Source: Neisseria perflava
GTDB taxonomy: Bacteria > Pseudomonadota > Gammaproteobacteria > Burkholderiales > Neisseriaceae
Length of the DNA: 64,000 bases
Assembly: GCF_002863305.2 (NCBI RefSeq)
Contig: NZ_CP136962.1
Location: 1,612,001-1,676,000, forward strand
Reading direction: 5' to 3'
Below are positions 42,146-51,565 of this stretch, one piece after another. The notes below the pieces were generated by a model. It searched no databases, had not been told where the DNA came from, and saw only the letters and a program-made list of their open reading frames with translations. Within the stretch, counting starts at the first letter, position 1. Each line of letters opens with the position of its first letter. The position numbers and the translations under genes were made by a program.

Positions 42146-43063
42146 TCAATACCCTGTCTGATCCAATTTTTGATAAGCATCACAGCCCTGTTGCGATCCA
42201 TTATGGCATGCCTTGCTAAACCATTCTTTAGCAACAGATTGATTTTGAGGAACACCTTGTCCGTAATGATACATAACACCTAAATTATATTGGGCCTCAG
42301 AATTTCCTTGCTCCGCTGCTTTACGATACCAATATAAGGCCTGCTTATCATCTTGACGAACACCGAATCCATTATGATAAGCCACGCCAAGATCTGATTG
42401 AGCTTTGATATTTTCTTGATCTGCTGCACGATGTAGCCATAGCACCGCCTGTTTAAAATCTTTTTGCACGCCTAAACCATGCATATACCTTGTAGCCACA
42501 GTATATTGTGCTTGATTATCTCCCTGCTCCGCCGCCTTTCGATACCATTGGAACGCCTTCTCAGGAGCTTTACCGACACCTAATCCGTTATCATACATAA
42601 TGGCTAAATTGTATTGGGCATCAAGATACCCTTGTTCTGCCGCCTTTTCATACCATTGAGCTGCTTGATCATAATCTTGTTCAATGCCTTTACCAAAAAA
42701 ATAGATTGTTCCTAAATCATACTGAGCTTTAGCAAAGCCTTGTGCAGCAGCTTTTTGAAACCAATATTTGGCTTGCTCATAATCTTGAGCAACACCTTGT
42801 CCCTTATAATATAATCCCCCTAGATTGCTCTGCGCTTCAACATCCCCCTGTTCTGCCGCTCTACGGAACCAATGTTCTGCCTGTTTATAATCTTTGGTAG
42901 CCCCTTTCCCCAAGTAATACATCAAACCTAAATTAAATTGGGATGCAGCATTCCCTTGTTTGGCTTCTTGCTCTGTTTCTGCAAAATTTGGGATATCACT
43001 TGCATTAGCCATCTGTCCGAATCCAAACAAAGCAACTGCTATTCTTCTTAACCAATTTTTCAT
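42146..43063 (-). CDS. Sel1-like repeat protein, SLR copy 5 (seven repeats)
   Basis: This 305-residue secreted protein has a signal peptide ending near MANA (residue 21) and seven Sel1 repeats that are the most diverged of the set (for example DYEQAKYWFQKA and APEKAFQWYRKA). The tail FSKACHNGSQQGCDAYQKLD keeps the paired cysteines. As the first and most distinct copy in the reading direction it may be the oldest member of the array. Confidence 0.9.
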   Translation of the reverse strand: MKNWLRRIAVALFGFGQMANASDIPNFAETEQEAKQGNAASQFNLGLMYYLGKGATKDYKQAEHWFRRAAEQGDVEAQSNLGGLYYKGQGVAQDYEQAKYWFQKAAAQGFAKAQYDLGTIYFFGKGIEQDYDQAAQWYEKAAEQGYLDAQYNLAIMYDNGLGVGKAPEKAFQWYRKAAEQGDNQAQYTVATRYMHGLGVQKDFKQAVLWLHRAADQENIKAQSDLGVAYHNGFGVRQDDKQALYWYRKAAEQGNSEAQYNLGVMYHYGQGVPQNQSVAKEWFSKACHNGSQQGCDAYQKLDQTGY

Positions 43064-43115
43064 TTTACATTCTCTCTTATATTCTTTAATGTCATAGCAG
43101 CATTTTCAAACAGAC

Positions 43116-43604
43116 TTAATCTGAAAATTCCTCAAAAAATCCGTTTACACCGTAGCTACTCAAAATCTGCTGCAATTCCGGTGTGCGCACCCATGGGTCA
43201 ACCGCCATTGGCGGTATAGGCGGTTCGATACCGTCTTCGTTTTGGTTACGACACCAATCTGCCATGGCAAAAACTTGGATTAAAACCGGCTCGGCAAGTG
43301 CTTTGTCGATGTCCAGTTCGCTCATGGCTTGGGCAAAGCAGGCGATCCATTCGTTGCGGACTTGTACGTTGACGGCAAAAGGCATATGGCGGGCACGCAG
43401 TTGGGGATGGCCGTATTTTTCGACAAAGAGTTGCGGGCCGCCGAGCCAGCCGCTGAAAAATTCGTAGAGCTTTTCGCGTATCAGGGTCATGTCTTCGCCG
43501 TGCATTTGGCGCAAGGCTTGGTATTGCGGCTCAAGTTCCATCAAGTCGTAGAAACGGTCGGTCAGGGTGCGGATGCCGGTTGCGCCGCCAAAAGATTGGT
43601 ACAT
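43116..43604 (-). CDS. Group II truncated hemoglobin
   Basis: This 162-residue protein has the truncated globin pattern: GGATGIRTLTDRFYDLM at the start, LYEFFSGWLGGP in the middle, and the proximal histidine in RARHMPFAV, with Trp in the NEWIACFAQAM helix. Group II members bind oxygen or nitric oxide and may aid detoxification. It has a C-terminal proline-rich extension. It sits between mraY and the SLR array; a link to cell wall synthesis is not apparent. Confidence 0.9.
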   Translation of the reverse strand: MYQSFGGATGIRTLTDRFYDLMELEPQYQALRQMHGEDMTLIREKLYEFFSGWLGGPQLFVEKYGHPQLRARHMPFAVNVQVRNEWIACFAQAMSELDIDKALAEPVLIQVFAMADWCRNQNEDGIEPPIPPMAVDPWVRTPELQQILSSYGVNGFFEEFSD

Positions 43605-43684
43605 GTTTGGGGACTTTCTGTGTGGATTATTGCGGGATTTATTTTGAGACGTAGGATTCAGGCAAGCATGCTTACCTTACATAA

Positions 43685-43713
43685 TGGCCGTCTGAAACTT
43701 TCAGACGGCCTTT
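43685..43713 (-). terminator. Inverted DUS pair after mraY
   Basis: TGGCCGTCTGAAA and its complement form a compact hairpin immediately after the mraY stop, so the globin and SLR genes downstream may be partly insulated. Confidence 0.6.
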
Positions 43714-43719
43714 GGAGAT

Positions 43720-44802
43720 TTAGCGGATTTTAAGGGTACTCAAACCAATCAGCACCAAGACGATGGTGATAATCCAGAAACGGACGACGACTTGGGTTTC
43801 TTTCCAGCCTTTTTGTTCGTAATGGTGATGAATCGGCGCCATCAGGAAAATGCGTTTTTTGGTGCGTTTGTACCAACCGACTTGCAACATAACGGAAATG
43901 GCTTCGACAACAAACAGGCCGCCCATGATGACGAGGACAAATTCTTGGCGGATGATGACGGCAACGGTACCGAGTGCCGCACCGAGCGCGAGTGCGCCGA
44001 CGTCGCCCATAAAGACTTGCGCCGGATAGGCGTTAAACCACAAAAAGCCGAGACAGGCGCCGCACATGGCGGTACAGAAAATCACCACTTCGTTTGCGCC
44101 GGCAACGTAAGGCAATTGCAGGTATTGGGCAAATTGGGAGTGGCCGCTGGCATAAGCAAAGATGGCAAGACCGGCGGCAACAAGTACAACGGGGAATGCG
44201 GCCAAGCCGTCCAAACCATCGGTCAGGTTAACGGCATTGGATGTGCCGACGATGGTCAGGTAGGACAATACCAAGAAGCCGACTACACCAAGCGGCAAGG
44301 CAACTTGTTTGAAGAAGGGAACAATCAGGATATTGTTGGCGGAATTTGTCGCAAGGTAGAACAATGCCAAACCAGCGATGATGGCAACGCTGGACTGCCA
44401 CACCATTTTAAATTTGGCAGACACGCCGTTAGGGTCTTTATAAACCACTTTGCGCCAGTCGTCGTAAAAACCGAGTGCGCCGGTAGCAAGCAGGACGCCT
44501 AAGAGAATCCAGATATAAGGATTTGCCCAGTTGCCCCACAAGATTGTGGACACGGTAATGGCGGTCAAAATCAGCGAGCCGCCCATGGTTGGCGTACCGT
44601 TTTTGATCAGGTGGGTTTGAGGGCCGTCGGTACGGACGGCTTGGCCGACTTTAAGCGCAGTCAGCTTGCGGATGGTCCACGGACCAAGCAATAGGGAAAA
44701 CGCCAAAGCAGTCAAAGCCGCCATGACAGCGCGGAATGTGGTGTATTGAAAAATATTCAGACCGGTTAACCAGTTACTGAAATGTGCGAGCCATAAAAAC
44801 AT
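43720..44802 (-). CDS. mraY: Phospho-N-acetylmuramoyl-pentapeptide-transferase
   Basis: This 360-residue membrane enzyme makes lipid I from UDP-MurNAc-pentapeptide and undecaprenyl phosphate. Ten helices are predicted. Signature segments are [11 protein letters not shown], the catalytic aspartates in [20 protein letters not shown] and [11 protein letters not shown], and the C-terminal HHHYE motif. Confidence 0.97.
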   Translation of the reverse strand: MFLWLAHFSNWLTGLNIFQYTTFRAVMAALTALAFSLLLGPWTIRKLTALKVGQAVRTDGPQTHLIKNGTPTMGGSLILTAITVSTILWGNWANPYIWILLGVLLATGALGFYDDWRKVVYKDPNGVSAKFKMVWQSSVAIIAGLALFYLATNSANNILIVPFFKQVALPLGVVGFLVLSYLTIVGTSNAVNLTDGLDGLAAFPVVLVAAGLAIFAYASGHSQFAQYLQLPYVAGANEVVIFCTAMCGACLGFLWFNAYPAQVFMGDVGALALGAALGTVAVIIRQEFVLVIMGGLFVVEAISVMLQVGWYKRTKKRIFLMAPIHHHYEQKGWKETQVVVRFWIITIVLVLIGLSTLKIR

Positions 44803-44865
44803 GGGGCTTCCTTTTTTGTTTTTGTTGTTACAGCGGGCTTATTGCCCAATTAAAAATCAATCGGT

Positions 44866-44891
44866 ATGCCGTCTGAAATTTCAGACGGCCT
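44866..44891 (-). terminator. DUS hairpin after small secreted peptide gene
   Basis: ATGCCGTCTGAA, the pathogen-type AT-DUS (44866-44877), is paired with TTCAGACGGCCT (44880-44891) just past the small gene's stop. Confidence 0.55.
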
Positions 44892-44903
44892 TATTGAGTA
44901 AGA

Positions 44904-45053
44904 TTATTTCTCTACCACGCAAATCGGATAGTTTCCAGGATTCTTTCCGCCGCCCAAGTCCAAGCAGGTATCTTCATAGATAAATGCCTGTACTTTCATT
45001 CCGGCATAAAACGCGGCAATCAGCAAACCAGTCAATAGTAAAATCTTTTTCAT
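44904..45053 (-). CDS. Small secreted or membrane peptide, 49 residues
   Basis: An ATG at 45053 and TAA at 44904-44906 encode a 49-residue peptide. It starts MKKILLLTGLLIAAFYAGMK, an apparent signal or anchor, and continues with a short region holding two cysteines (EDTCLDLGG and PICVVEK). It lies 15 bases after murF and about 100 before mraY on the same strand, flanked by DUS copies. I do not recognise a family; a disulfide-bonded periplasmic peptide is the simplest reading. Confidence 0.6.
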   Translation of the reverse strand: MKKILLLTGLLIAAFYAGMKVQAFIYEDTCLDLGGGKNPGNYPICVVEK

Positions 45054-45068
45054 ATTTCAGACGGCCTT

Positions 45069-46433
45069 TTAAGCAGTTGTTGCTGCCAACGCCTCGACCA
45101 CTTCTTCCATCTTCATAAAGCGCGAGCCTTTGACCAATACAGTAGCGCGTTCGGGCAAATCGTGGCTCAACACTTGAATCAGCGGATCTTTGTCAGCAAA
45201 CCACAAACCTTCCGCGCCAAATGTTTCTGCCGCTTCAACGCTGTTATCGCCGACAAAATACGCGGCCTCGATGCCTTTATCCCGTGCATACGCACCAACT
45301 TCGGCGTGCATGGCGACTGCCTCATCCTCACCCAATTCGCCCATGTCGCCCATCACAAAAATACGCGGCGCAGGCATAGCGGCAAGCACATCAATGGCAG
45401 CTTTCATGCTATCAGGGTTGGCATTATAAGTATCGTCAATCAAAGTTGCATCTTTAATGCCTTGCTTGATATTCAGACGGCCTTTGATATTACTGAAATT
45501 TTTCAGACCGTCTGAAACTTCGGTAAGGCTCAAGCCTGCCGCCAAAGCCAGAGCCGCCGCTGCTACGGCATTATGCACATTGTGACGGCCGGGGACCGGC
45601 AGTACCACGGCAACACGTTCATTACCACGCACCAAATCAAATTCGCAGGACAACGGTTTCAACTCAATATTTTCCGCATGGACATCGCCACTGGCAACAC
45701 CGAAAGACTGAGCGTTCAATTGTGCAGTAGCCGCTTCAAATGTAGCGATATTGGCATCTTCGCACGGAATCAACGCAATGCCGTCTGAAAGCAAACCTTC
45801 GTAGATTTCACTTTTGGCTTTGGCAATATCACCAACCCCATCAAAACCGCAACCAACATGCGCGCGCAAAGCGTTATTGACCAGAGCGACATTCGGACCG
45901 GCGATTCGGGTCAGCAAAGACAATTCGCCAAAATGGTTCATACCCATTTCAATGACGGCATAGCGGTGTTTTTCGTTCAGTTTCAACAAAGTCAGCGGCA
46001 GGCCGATATGGTTGTTGAAATTGCCGGCAGTCGCCAACACAGCTTCATCACCGAATCGATGACGCAATACGCCGGCCAACATCTCTTTAACCGTCGTTTT
46101 GCCGGAAGAGCCGGTAATACCAAAGACAAACGGATTCACATTTTCACACCACGCCTTCGCCAGTTTTTGCAAAGCCGCAAGCGTATCGTTAACCTTCAAT
46201 GCGCCTTTCAAAGCCGCACAATCTTCGCGCGAGACTACAACCGCCGTCGCCCCCGCTGCCAATACATCTTCAACAAAGTCATGCGCGTCAAAGCGTTCAC
46301 CGGCAAGCGCGAAAAATACGTCGCCGTCCTGAATATCGCGGCTGTCTGTAACGATACGCGAAACGGGTTGATTTTCAGACGGCATCGGAAGGTCGAGAGT
46401 TTGGCAGATGAAATTTAGGTCTAGTGGTTTCAT
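45069..46433 (-). CDS. murF: UDP-N-acetylmuramoyl-tripeptide--D-alanyl-D-alanine ligase
   Basis: This 454-residue ligase adds D-Ala-D-Ala to the stem tripeptide. It has the MurE/F N-terminal domain (VTDSRDIQDGDVFFALAGERFDAHDF), the ATP loop ITGSSGKTTVKEML, the EMGMNHFGE segment and DDTYNANPDSM, all diagnostic of MurF. Confidence 0.97.
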   Translation of the reverse strand: MKPLDLNFICQTLDLPMPSENQPVSRIVTDSRDIQDGDVFFALAGERFDAHDFVEDVLAAGATAVVVSREDCAALKGALKVNDTLAALQKLAKAWCENVNPFVFGITGSSGKTTVKEMLAGVLRHRFGDEAVLATAGNFNNHIGLPLTLLKLNEKHRYAVIEMGMNHFGELSLLTRIAGPNVALVNNALRAHVGCGFDGVGDIAKAKSEIYEGLLSDGIALIPCEDANIATFEAATAQLNAQSFGVASGDVHAENIELKPLSCEFDLVRGNERVAVVLPVPGRHNVHNAVAAAALALAAGLSLTEVSDGLKNFSNIKGRLNIKQGIKDATLIDDTYNANPDSMKAAIDVLAAMPAPRIFVMGDMGELGEDEAVAMHAEVGAYARDKGIEAAYFVGDNSVEAAETFGAEGLWFADKDPLIQVLSHDLPERATVLVKGSRFMKMEEVVEALAATTA

Positions 46434-46464
46434 GGTTTCTTTCGTTTGTTTTTTTCAGACGGCC

Positions 46465-47478
46465 TCACATAACCATCTGTAAATGTTTCATCATAGATTT
46501 AGGCGTAACAAAAGTTAAACCGTACATACTGCCTAATGCCACTGCCTGGCTTTCCTCTAAATCGGCAACCAGTATCACAAAGCGGTCATCCGGCAAATTC
46601 AATCGTTTTTTCAAGCGTACATATTTTTCAATGTCTCGTCTGAACTCCCCTGATTTACATTCCACCACAACCGGCTCTTTACCCATCGGCAAAAATACAA
46701 CATCTAACTCCTGTTTATCTTCATTGTCGAATTTGACTTTTACATTTCGAGCGCAAGAAAAAGCATAATCCTTACCTTTGTGTTTTGCTTCTTCAAGCAT
46801 TTTGCCCAGCGCAAACCATTCAAGCCAACCACCACAAAAAAAGTGCTTGATGGCAGTAGCACGTTGCAGATTCAAGCGAACAATTTTTTCCTGTTTCTGA
46901 TAGAAATACTTAGAAAACAGAGTATGGCTATAAAATTGTCGGCATAGATTATTCATTGTTTGCCCATCTTTTTGCGACATTTTGCCTATATCCAAACTAA
47001 TGCTTGTGTGGTTGTGACTATATGCCCAACTAATCTGCCCCAACATATTTTTAGTAATCTGATAATTGTTGCCTAATTTAATGGCAGCCTCATCAAAAAA
47101 ACCGCTCATATTGACCGCCTGAAAGTTAAACATCGGCACAATATTGGCTCGGGCAAACCATTGCCGTATTGGTTCATGTTGTTTTTCAGTAGCTAAAATG
47201 TCGGTTTCCGATAAATTGACGCCTGCCAGCAGATTATAATTTTGATTTTCCGAACCAGTATCTTGCTGTGTATTTTCCTCCCTGCCGTCTTCCTGTTGCT
47301 TCAAAGCCTGCAATTCCCGGTTCACTGAAAAATAACGTTCCAACAATTTACTGACAAAAAATAAAGTGTCGTAAACCTTAACCGGAGCCGTGCATTTTGG
47401 ACAAGCAATTTCACTCATTCCAGATTCGTAGTAATGCTCATTCATGCAACCGCATTTATTGCAGCGAAAAATACCCAT
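46465..47478 (-). CDS. Zinc-ribbon protein with Card1-like PD-(D/E)XK nuclease domain
   Basis: This 337-residue protein begins with a zinc ribbon (C6, C9, C26, C29), then an unassigned middle region rich in Gln and aromatic residues. The C-terminal domain has the order GGWLEW (E220), ELDVVF (D259) and VVVECKSGEF (E273, K275), the PD-(D/E)XK nuclease pattern, most like the DUF1887/Card1 (Can2) effectors of type III CRISPR systems. No CARF ligand-binding domain is evident, and no CRISPR array or Csm/Cmr genes are in the window. It lies between murF and the M23 gene and starts after AAGGGAATATT. Nuclease activity is inferred, not shown. Confidence 0.65.
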   Translation of the reverse strand: MGIFRCNKCGCMNEHYYESGMSEIACPKCTAPVKVYDTLFFVSKLLERYFSVNRELQALKQQEDGREENTQQDTGSENQNYNLLAGVNLSETDILATEKQHEPIRQWFARANIVPMFNFQAVNMSGFFDEAAIKLGNNYQITKNMLGQISWAYSHNHTSISLDIGKMSQKDGQTMNNLCRQFYSHTLFSKYFYQKQEKIVRLNLQRATAIKHFFCGGWLEWFALGKMLEEAKHKGKDYAFSCARNVKVKFDNEDKQELDVVFLPMGKEPVVVECKSGEFRRDIEKYVRLKKRLNLPDDRFVILVADLEESQAVALGSMYGLTFVTPKSMMKHLQMVM

Positions 47479-47531
47479 AATATTCCCTTATTATTTGTTT
47501 CAAAATTTATTTCAGACGACGTTTGAAAATT

Positions 47532-48053
47532 TTATCTTTCCTGATTAATCAGCGGATACGGATTTACCGCGCCGCTGGGCAGATACACGCCGTAATGCAG
47601 GTGGGCCGGTGTGGTTTTAGCGTTGCCGGTTTTACCGACATAGCCGATGACCTGCCCTTCTTTGACTCGCTCATACAGGCGGATACGGGCAAATTTATTC
47701 AGGTGGGCATAGTAATGCCACGCACCCGGCCCTTGAATACCAATAACTTTACCGCCCAATCGGTTGCGCCCGATTTTGGTTACGATGCCGGGCGTGGTAC
47801 TGCGTATCGGCGTATTTTTCTTAGCAAAAATATCCACACCTTCATGCCTGCGCCCCTGACTGCGCGCCGCGCCCCAAGTATCGTCAAAACGTTTGCCTTT
47901 AACAGGATTGGGCAGGCTTTGCTCGGCAGGAGGCTGTTGTGCCCTCAACTGCTCGATTTCGGCAGTAGGACGCGGAAGTTGTTTGGTTGTACAGCCTGCG
48001 AATAAAACTACGGCTGCACTGATTAATAAGGTTTTTGTCGGCATTTTCAGCAT
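47532..48053 (-). CDS. M23 family peptidase lipoprotein
   Basis: This protein of about 173 residues has a lipoprotein signal (VVLFAGC lipobox near residues 17-23) and one M23/LytM domain. The zinc ligands are present as HEGVD and HLHYGVY, so it should be an active endopeptidase or amidase activator rather than a degenerate factor. The ATG at 48053 has AGGAG nine bases upstream. It lies after murE in the dcw cluster, consistent with a role in septal peptidoglycan remodelling. Confidence 0.9.
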   Translation of the reverse strand: MLKMPTKTLLISAAVVLFAGCTTKQLPRPTAEIEQLRAQQPPAEQSLPNPVKGKRFDDTWGAARSQGRRHEGVDIFAKKNTPIRSTTPGIVTKIGRNRLGGKVIGIQGPGAWHYYAHLNKFARIRLYERVKEGQVIGYVGKTGNAKTTPAHLHYGVYLPSGAVNPYPLINQER

Positions 48054-48233
48054 CAAATCGGTCTCCTTGTTGTCCAGACGGCCTTGTTAAAAAGTCCTCT
48101 AAAACAAACAACTGTGATGGGTTTAATGGCTGACGTGCCGTAATGCGTGTGTCGTTTTGCTTTTGTTGTATATGTTTAAATCTTTTTCAGACGGCCTTAA
48201 GGTTTCGGGTCGTCTGAACATTTGCGATATGGC

Positions 48234-49712
48234 TTAACCGCGCTCTGCCAACGCTTTTTCTGCGATTTCAAAATCGGAGAAATGGTGCTTCACGCCTTGT
48301 ACATCCTGATAGTTTTCATGCCCTTTACCGGCAATCAGAATGATGTCGTTCGTGGCAGCCTGCTCAACCGCATAACGGATGGCGACGGCACGATCAACTT
48401 CGACACGTTCAGGATTAGGCACGGCAGGCAGGATGTCGTTGATGATGTCTTGCGGATTTTCCAAGCGTGGGTTGTCGCTGGTTACGACAACTTTATCCGC
48501 ACCCTGTACGGCTGCTGCGCCCATCAATGGACGTTTGCCACGGTCGCGGTTGCCGCCGCAGCCGAAGACGCACCACAAAGCCGCGCCCTGCGGTTTGATT
48601 TCCTGCAAGGTAGAGAGTGCTTTTTCCAATGCGTCAGGTGTGTGGGCGTAATCGACGACGACCAAGGGCTTGCCGCTGTTCATGATGCAGTCCATGCGAC
48701 CTGAGGCGGGACGGATTTTTGCCAGTACAGCCAATACTTTATCAAGCGGATAACCGTTGGCACAAAGCAAGGCGATGCAGGCGGCGAGGTTTTGTGCGTT
48801 GAACCGTCCAAGCAGACGAGTGCGGCATTTTCCTTCGCCCCATGGGGTTTGGAATACGGCTTCCATGCCGTCTGAAGAGGCGGTGAAATCGGTAATGCGG
48901 ATGTCGGCGTGTTCACTGAAACCATAGCCGTAAACGGCTAAATCGGGACAGTCTTTTTTCAGACGGCCTGCGAGTTCCGCACCGTATTCATCATCGACAT
49001 TGATGATGGCGTGTTGCAGACCATGCCAGTAGAACAGGCGCGATTTGATGGCACCGTAGGCTTCCATGGTACCGTGATAATCGAGGTGGTCGCGGGTGAG
49101 ATTAGTGAAGATTGCACTGCAAAACGGCACGCCGTTGACGCGTGATTGGTCAAGGCCGTGGCTGGAAACTTCCATCGCGGCGGCTGTTGCGCCTTGCTGG
49201 CGGAAGCGGTAGAGCAGGGTTTGAACATCGACAGGAGCAGGCGTGGTATGCGTGGTCTCTTCCAATGCGCCCCAAAAACCGTTGCCGACTGTGCCGATAA
49301 TGGCGGTTTTTTCGCCCAACAGATCGGCAGCTTGCGCCAGCCATTGTGTGATAGAGGTTTTGCCGTTGGTACCGGTTACGCCCCAAACTTTAAGGCCGTC
49401 TGAAACATTGCCATAAACCTGCGCCGCCAACATACCGGCGCGATGTTTCAGATCTTTAATGCCTTGATTGGGAACGTTCCATTCGGGATTCCATGTGAAT
49501 TTTCCGTCATCATCCCAAAAAACAAAGGTTGCACCGTTGGCGATGGCGGCAGGAATATAGTTACGGCCGTCTGTATATTCGCCCTGGCAGGCAACGAAAA
49601 TGTCACCCTGTTTAATTTGTCGGCTGTCTGAATGCAACAAACGCCCTGCTGCGTTTTCACACAGCAGAGGCGGAAAGTTGGTTTCAGCCAAGGGAGTTAA
49701 CTTGCTGAACAT
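48234..49712 (-). CDS. murE: UDP-N-acetylmuramoyl-L-alanyl-D-glutamate--2,6-diaminopimelate ligase
   Basis: This 492-residue ligase adds meso-diaminopimelate to the stem. The ATP loop is VTGTNGKTSITQWL, SSHGLDQ holds the conserved histidine, and VTSDNPRLENP contains the DNPR motif specific for meso-DAP rather than lysine. The ATG at 49712 is preferred over an in-frame TTG two codons upstream. Confidence 0.97.
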   Translation of the reverse strand: MFSKLTPLAETNFPPLLCENAAGRLLHSDSRQIKQGDIFVACQGEYTDGRNYIPAAIANGATFVFWDDDGKFTWNPEWNVPNQGIKDLKHRAGMLAAQVYGNVSDGLKVWGVTGTNGKTSITQWLAQAADLLGEKTAIIGTVGNGFWGALEETTHTTPAPVDVQTLLYRFRQQGATAAAMEVSSHGLDQSRVNGVPFCSAIFTNLTRDHLDYHGTMEAYGAIKSRLFYWHGLQHAIINVDDEYGAELAGRLKKDCPDLAVYGYGFSEHADIRITDFTASSDGMEAVFQTPWGEGKCRTRLLGRFNAQNLAACIALLCANGYPLDKVLAVLAKIRPASGRMDCIMNSGKPLVVVDYAHTPDALEKALSTLQEIKPQGAALWCVFGCGGNRDRGKRPLMGAAAVQGADKVVVTSDNPRLENPQDIINDILPAVPNPERVEVDRAVAIRYAVEQAATNDIILIAGKGHENYQDVQGVKHHFSDFEIAEKALAERG

Positions 49713-49738
49713 AAACAATGTCTCTTTGATTGTTTGGA

Positions 49739-51487
49739 TTATGACGATACTTTGACAGTAGCGGTATTACTTAAAGGTTTGGTCGGGGAAACGCCCAAGA
49801 TGTTCAAGCTTCCGCTCATGACTTCTTTGAATACGGGACCGGCAACCACGCCGCCGTAATAGCCGTTGGCAGTCGGTTCGTCGATGGTAACGGCCACAAT
49901 CACGCGTGGATTTTTAGCCGGAGCAAAACCGATAAACGTACCGACGTGCTTGTTGTCTACATAGCGGCCATTGACCAGTTTACGCGCCGTACCGGTTTTC
50001 GCACCTACGTCAAAACCATCCACAGCACCGGCAGTACCGGTACCGCCGGCTTCAGTAACGGAAACCATCAACTCGCGCACTTTTTTCGCAGTAGAGGCTT
50101 TGATGACGCGCTTGCCTTTAGGTGCAACCGCTTGTTTTTCAAAGCTGACCGGCAACAATTCGCCGTCATGGGTCAAGACAGTATAGGCACGCGCCAATTG
50201 CAGCAGGCTTAATTGCAGGCCATAACCGAAAGACATAGTTGCCTGTTCGATTTTTTGCCATCTGCGCCAGCTTCTCAACAAACCTGCAGTCTCACCAGGA
50301 AAGCCTGAATGCATGCGCACGCCTACACCTAAATCGTGATAGAAATCGTACATTTCTTTAGGCGTAAACATGGCAGAAAGTTTACTGGTACCGACGTTGG
50401 AAGATTTTTGCATAATGCCGCGCACATCCAAAGTAGGATAAACGTGGGTATCTTGTACGGTAGCCGGACCGATTTTGTAAGGCAGGGTATTAAATGTGTC
50501 GGTCGCATCCACTTTGCCTGAATCCAATGCTTTAGCAATGGTAAACGGCTTCATGGCAGAACCTGGTTCAATCATGTCGGTTACAGCGCGGTTGCGGCGC
50601 TGTTCGCTATTGGCTTGACCCGGTTGATTCGGATCGTAAGCCGGGCTGTTGACCAAAGCCAAAATTTCGCCGGTTTGCGCATCCAATACCACAACAGTAC
50701 CTGCTTTGGCTTTGTGATAAGCCACCGCTTTGTTTAACTCGTCATAAGCCAGCGTTTGAATACGCTGATCCAAAGACAAAATCATGTCTTGGCCGTTTTT
50801 AGGCACGCTGTTGCGCGGAGAGTCGAGGCTGTCTACGATGTTGCCTTTGTTGTCGCGCAATACGACTTTCGCGCCATCTTCACCGCGCAGGCTGTCTTCA
50901 CGAGAAAGCTCCAAGCCCTCCTGACCTTTGCCGTCGATATTGGTAAAACCGATAACATGCGCAAACAGATTGCCCATCGGGTAATGGCGTTTCAATTCTT
51001 TTTGGAATGCAATGCCTTTAATGCCCAATGCTTTGATTTCTTCTGCTTTCTCGTAGCTGAGTTGACGTTTCAAGTAGATAAAGCCTTTGTCTTTTTTAGA
51101 CAATTTATTTTTCAAAACTTCAACAGGCACATCAGCAATGGCCGACAATTTTTCCAACTGCTCGTCAGTCGGCATTTCCTCCATACCGGAAGGCATGGCA
51201 TACAATGATTCGGTAGGCGCACTCAAAGCCAATGTAGCACCATTGCGGTCGGTAATCATACCGCGTGATGCCGGCAGCGGAAGCGTACGCACAAAACGTT
51301 GGTCGCCCTGATTTTTCAAAAATTCATGCTGACTGGTTTGCAGATAAACCCCGCGTACCAACAGACCGGTAAATGCCAGCGCAACAGCGCCCAGCACCAA
51401 ACCGATTCGCCCGTTACTTGTCAGCGGCTTTTTCGTTTTTGTTGTTCCAGACAGCATTTGAGGTTTATATTCGTTCTTAATTAACAT
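49739..51487 (-). CDS. penA: Penicillin-binding protein 2 (FtsI-type transpeptidase)
   Basis: This 582-residue septal transpeptidase has an N-terminal anchor, a PBP dimer domain and the transpeptidase motifs SAMK (S310), SSN (S362) and KTG (497-499). Numbering matches gonococcal PBP2 without gaps and there is no Asp-345a insertion. Residues M312, T316, L504, V510, V515, N541 and V566 correspond to states found in mosaic gonococcal or reduced-susceptibility meningococcal alleles, while N512 and G545 are wild type. This fits a commensal allele of the kind thought to have donated such blocks. It follows ftsL and precedes murE. Confidence 0.97.
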   Translation of the reverse strand: MLIKNEYKPQMLSGTTKTKKPLTSNGRIGLVLGAVALAFTGLLVRGVYLQTSQHEFLKNQGDQRFVRTLPLPASRGMITDRNGATLALSAPTESLYAMPSGMEEMPTDEQLEKLSAIADVPVEVLKNKLSKKDKGFIYLKRQLSYEKAEEIKALGIKGIAFQKELKRHYPMGNLFAHVIGFTNIDGKGQEGLELSREDSLRGEDGAKVVLRDNKGNIVDSLDSPRNSVPKNGQDMILSLDQRIQTLAYDELNKAVAYHKAKAGTVVVLDAQTGEILALVNSPAYDPNQPGQANSEQRRNRAVTDMIEPGSAMKPFTIAKALDSGKVDATDTFNTLPYKIGPATVQDTHVYPTLDVRGIMQKSSNVGTSKLSAMFTPKEMYDFYHDLGVGVRMHSGFPGETAGLLRSWRRWQKIEQATMSFGYGLQLSLLQLARAYTVLTHDGELLPVSFEKQAVAPKGKRVIKASTAKKVRELMVSVTEAGGTGTAGAVDGFDVGAKTGTARKLVNGRYVDNKHVGTFIGFAPAKNPRVIVAVTIDEPTANGYYGGVVAGPVFKEVMSGSLNILGVSPTKPLSNTATVKVSS

Positions 51488-51565
51488 GTTGAACTTCTCA
51501 TGACTTAGCTGCTCAGTGAGCCATCAAATCCCGTAAATCTTGCACCAATGCAAGGCTCTGTATTC

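Noticed and set aside
37854-43063. Regular ~108-base repeats resembling a satellite or CRISPR-like array
   Set aside because: The period is 36 codons and the units are in-frame Sel1 repeats in five genes; there are no short palindromic repeats with unique spacers.
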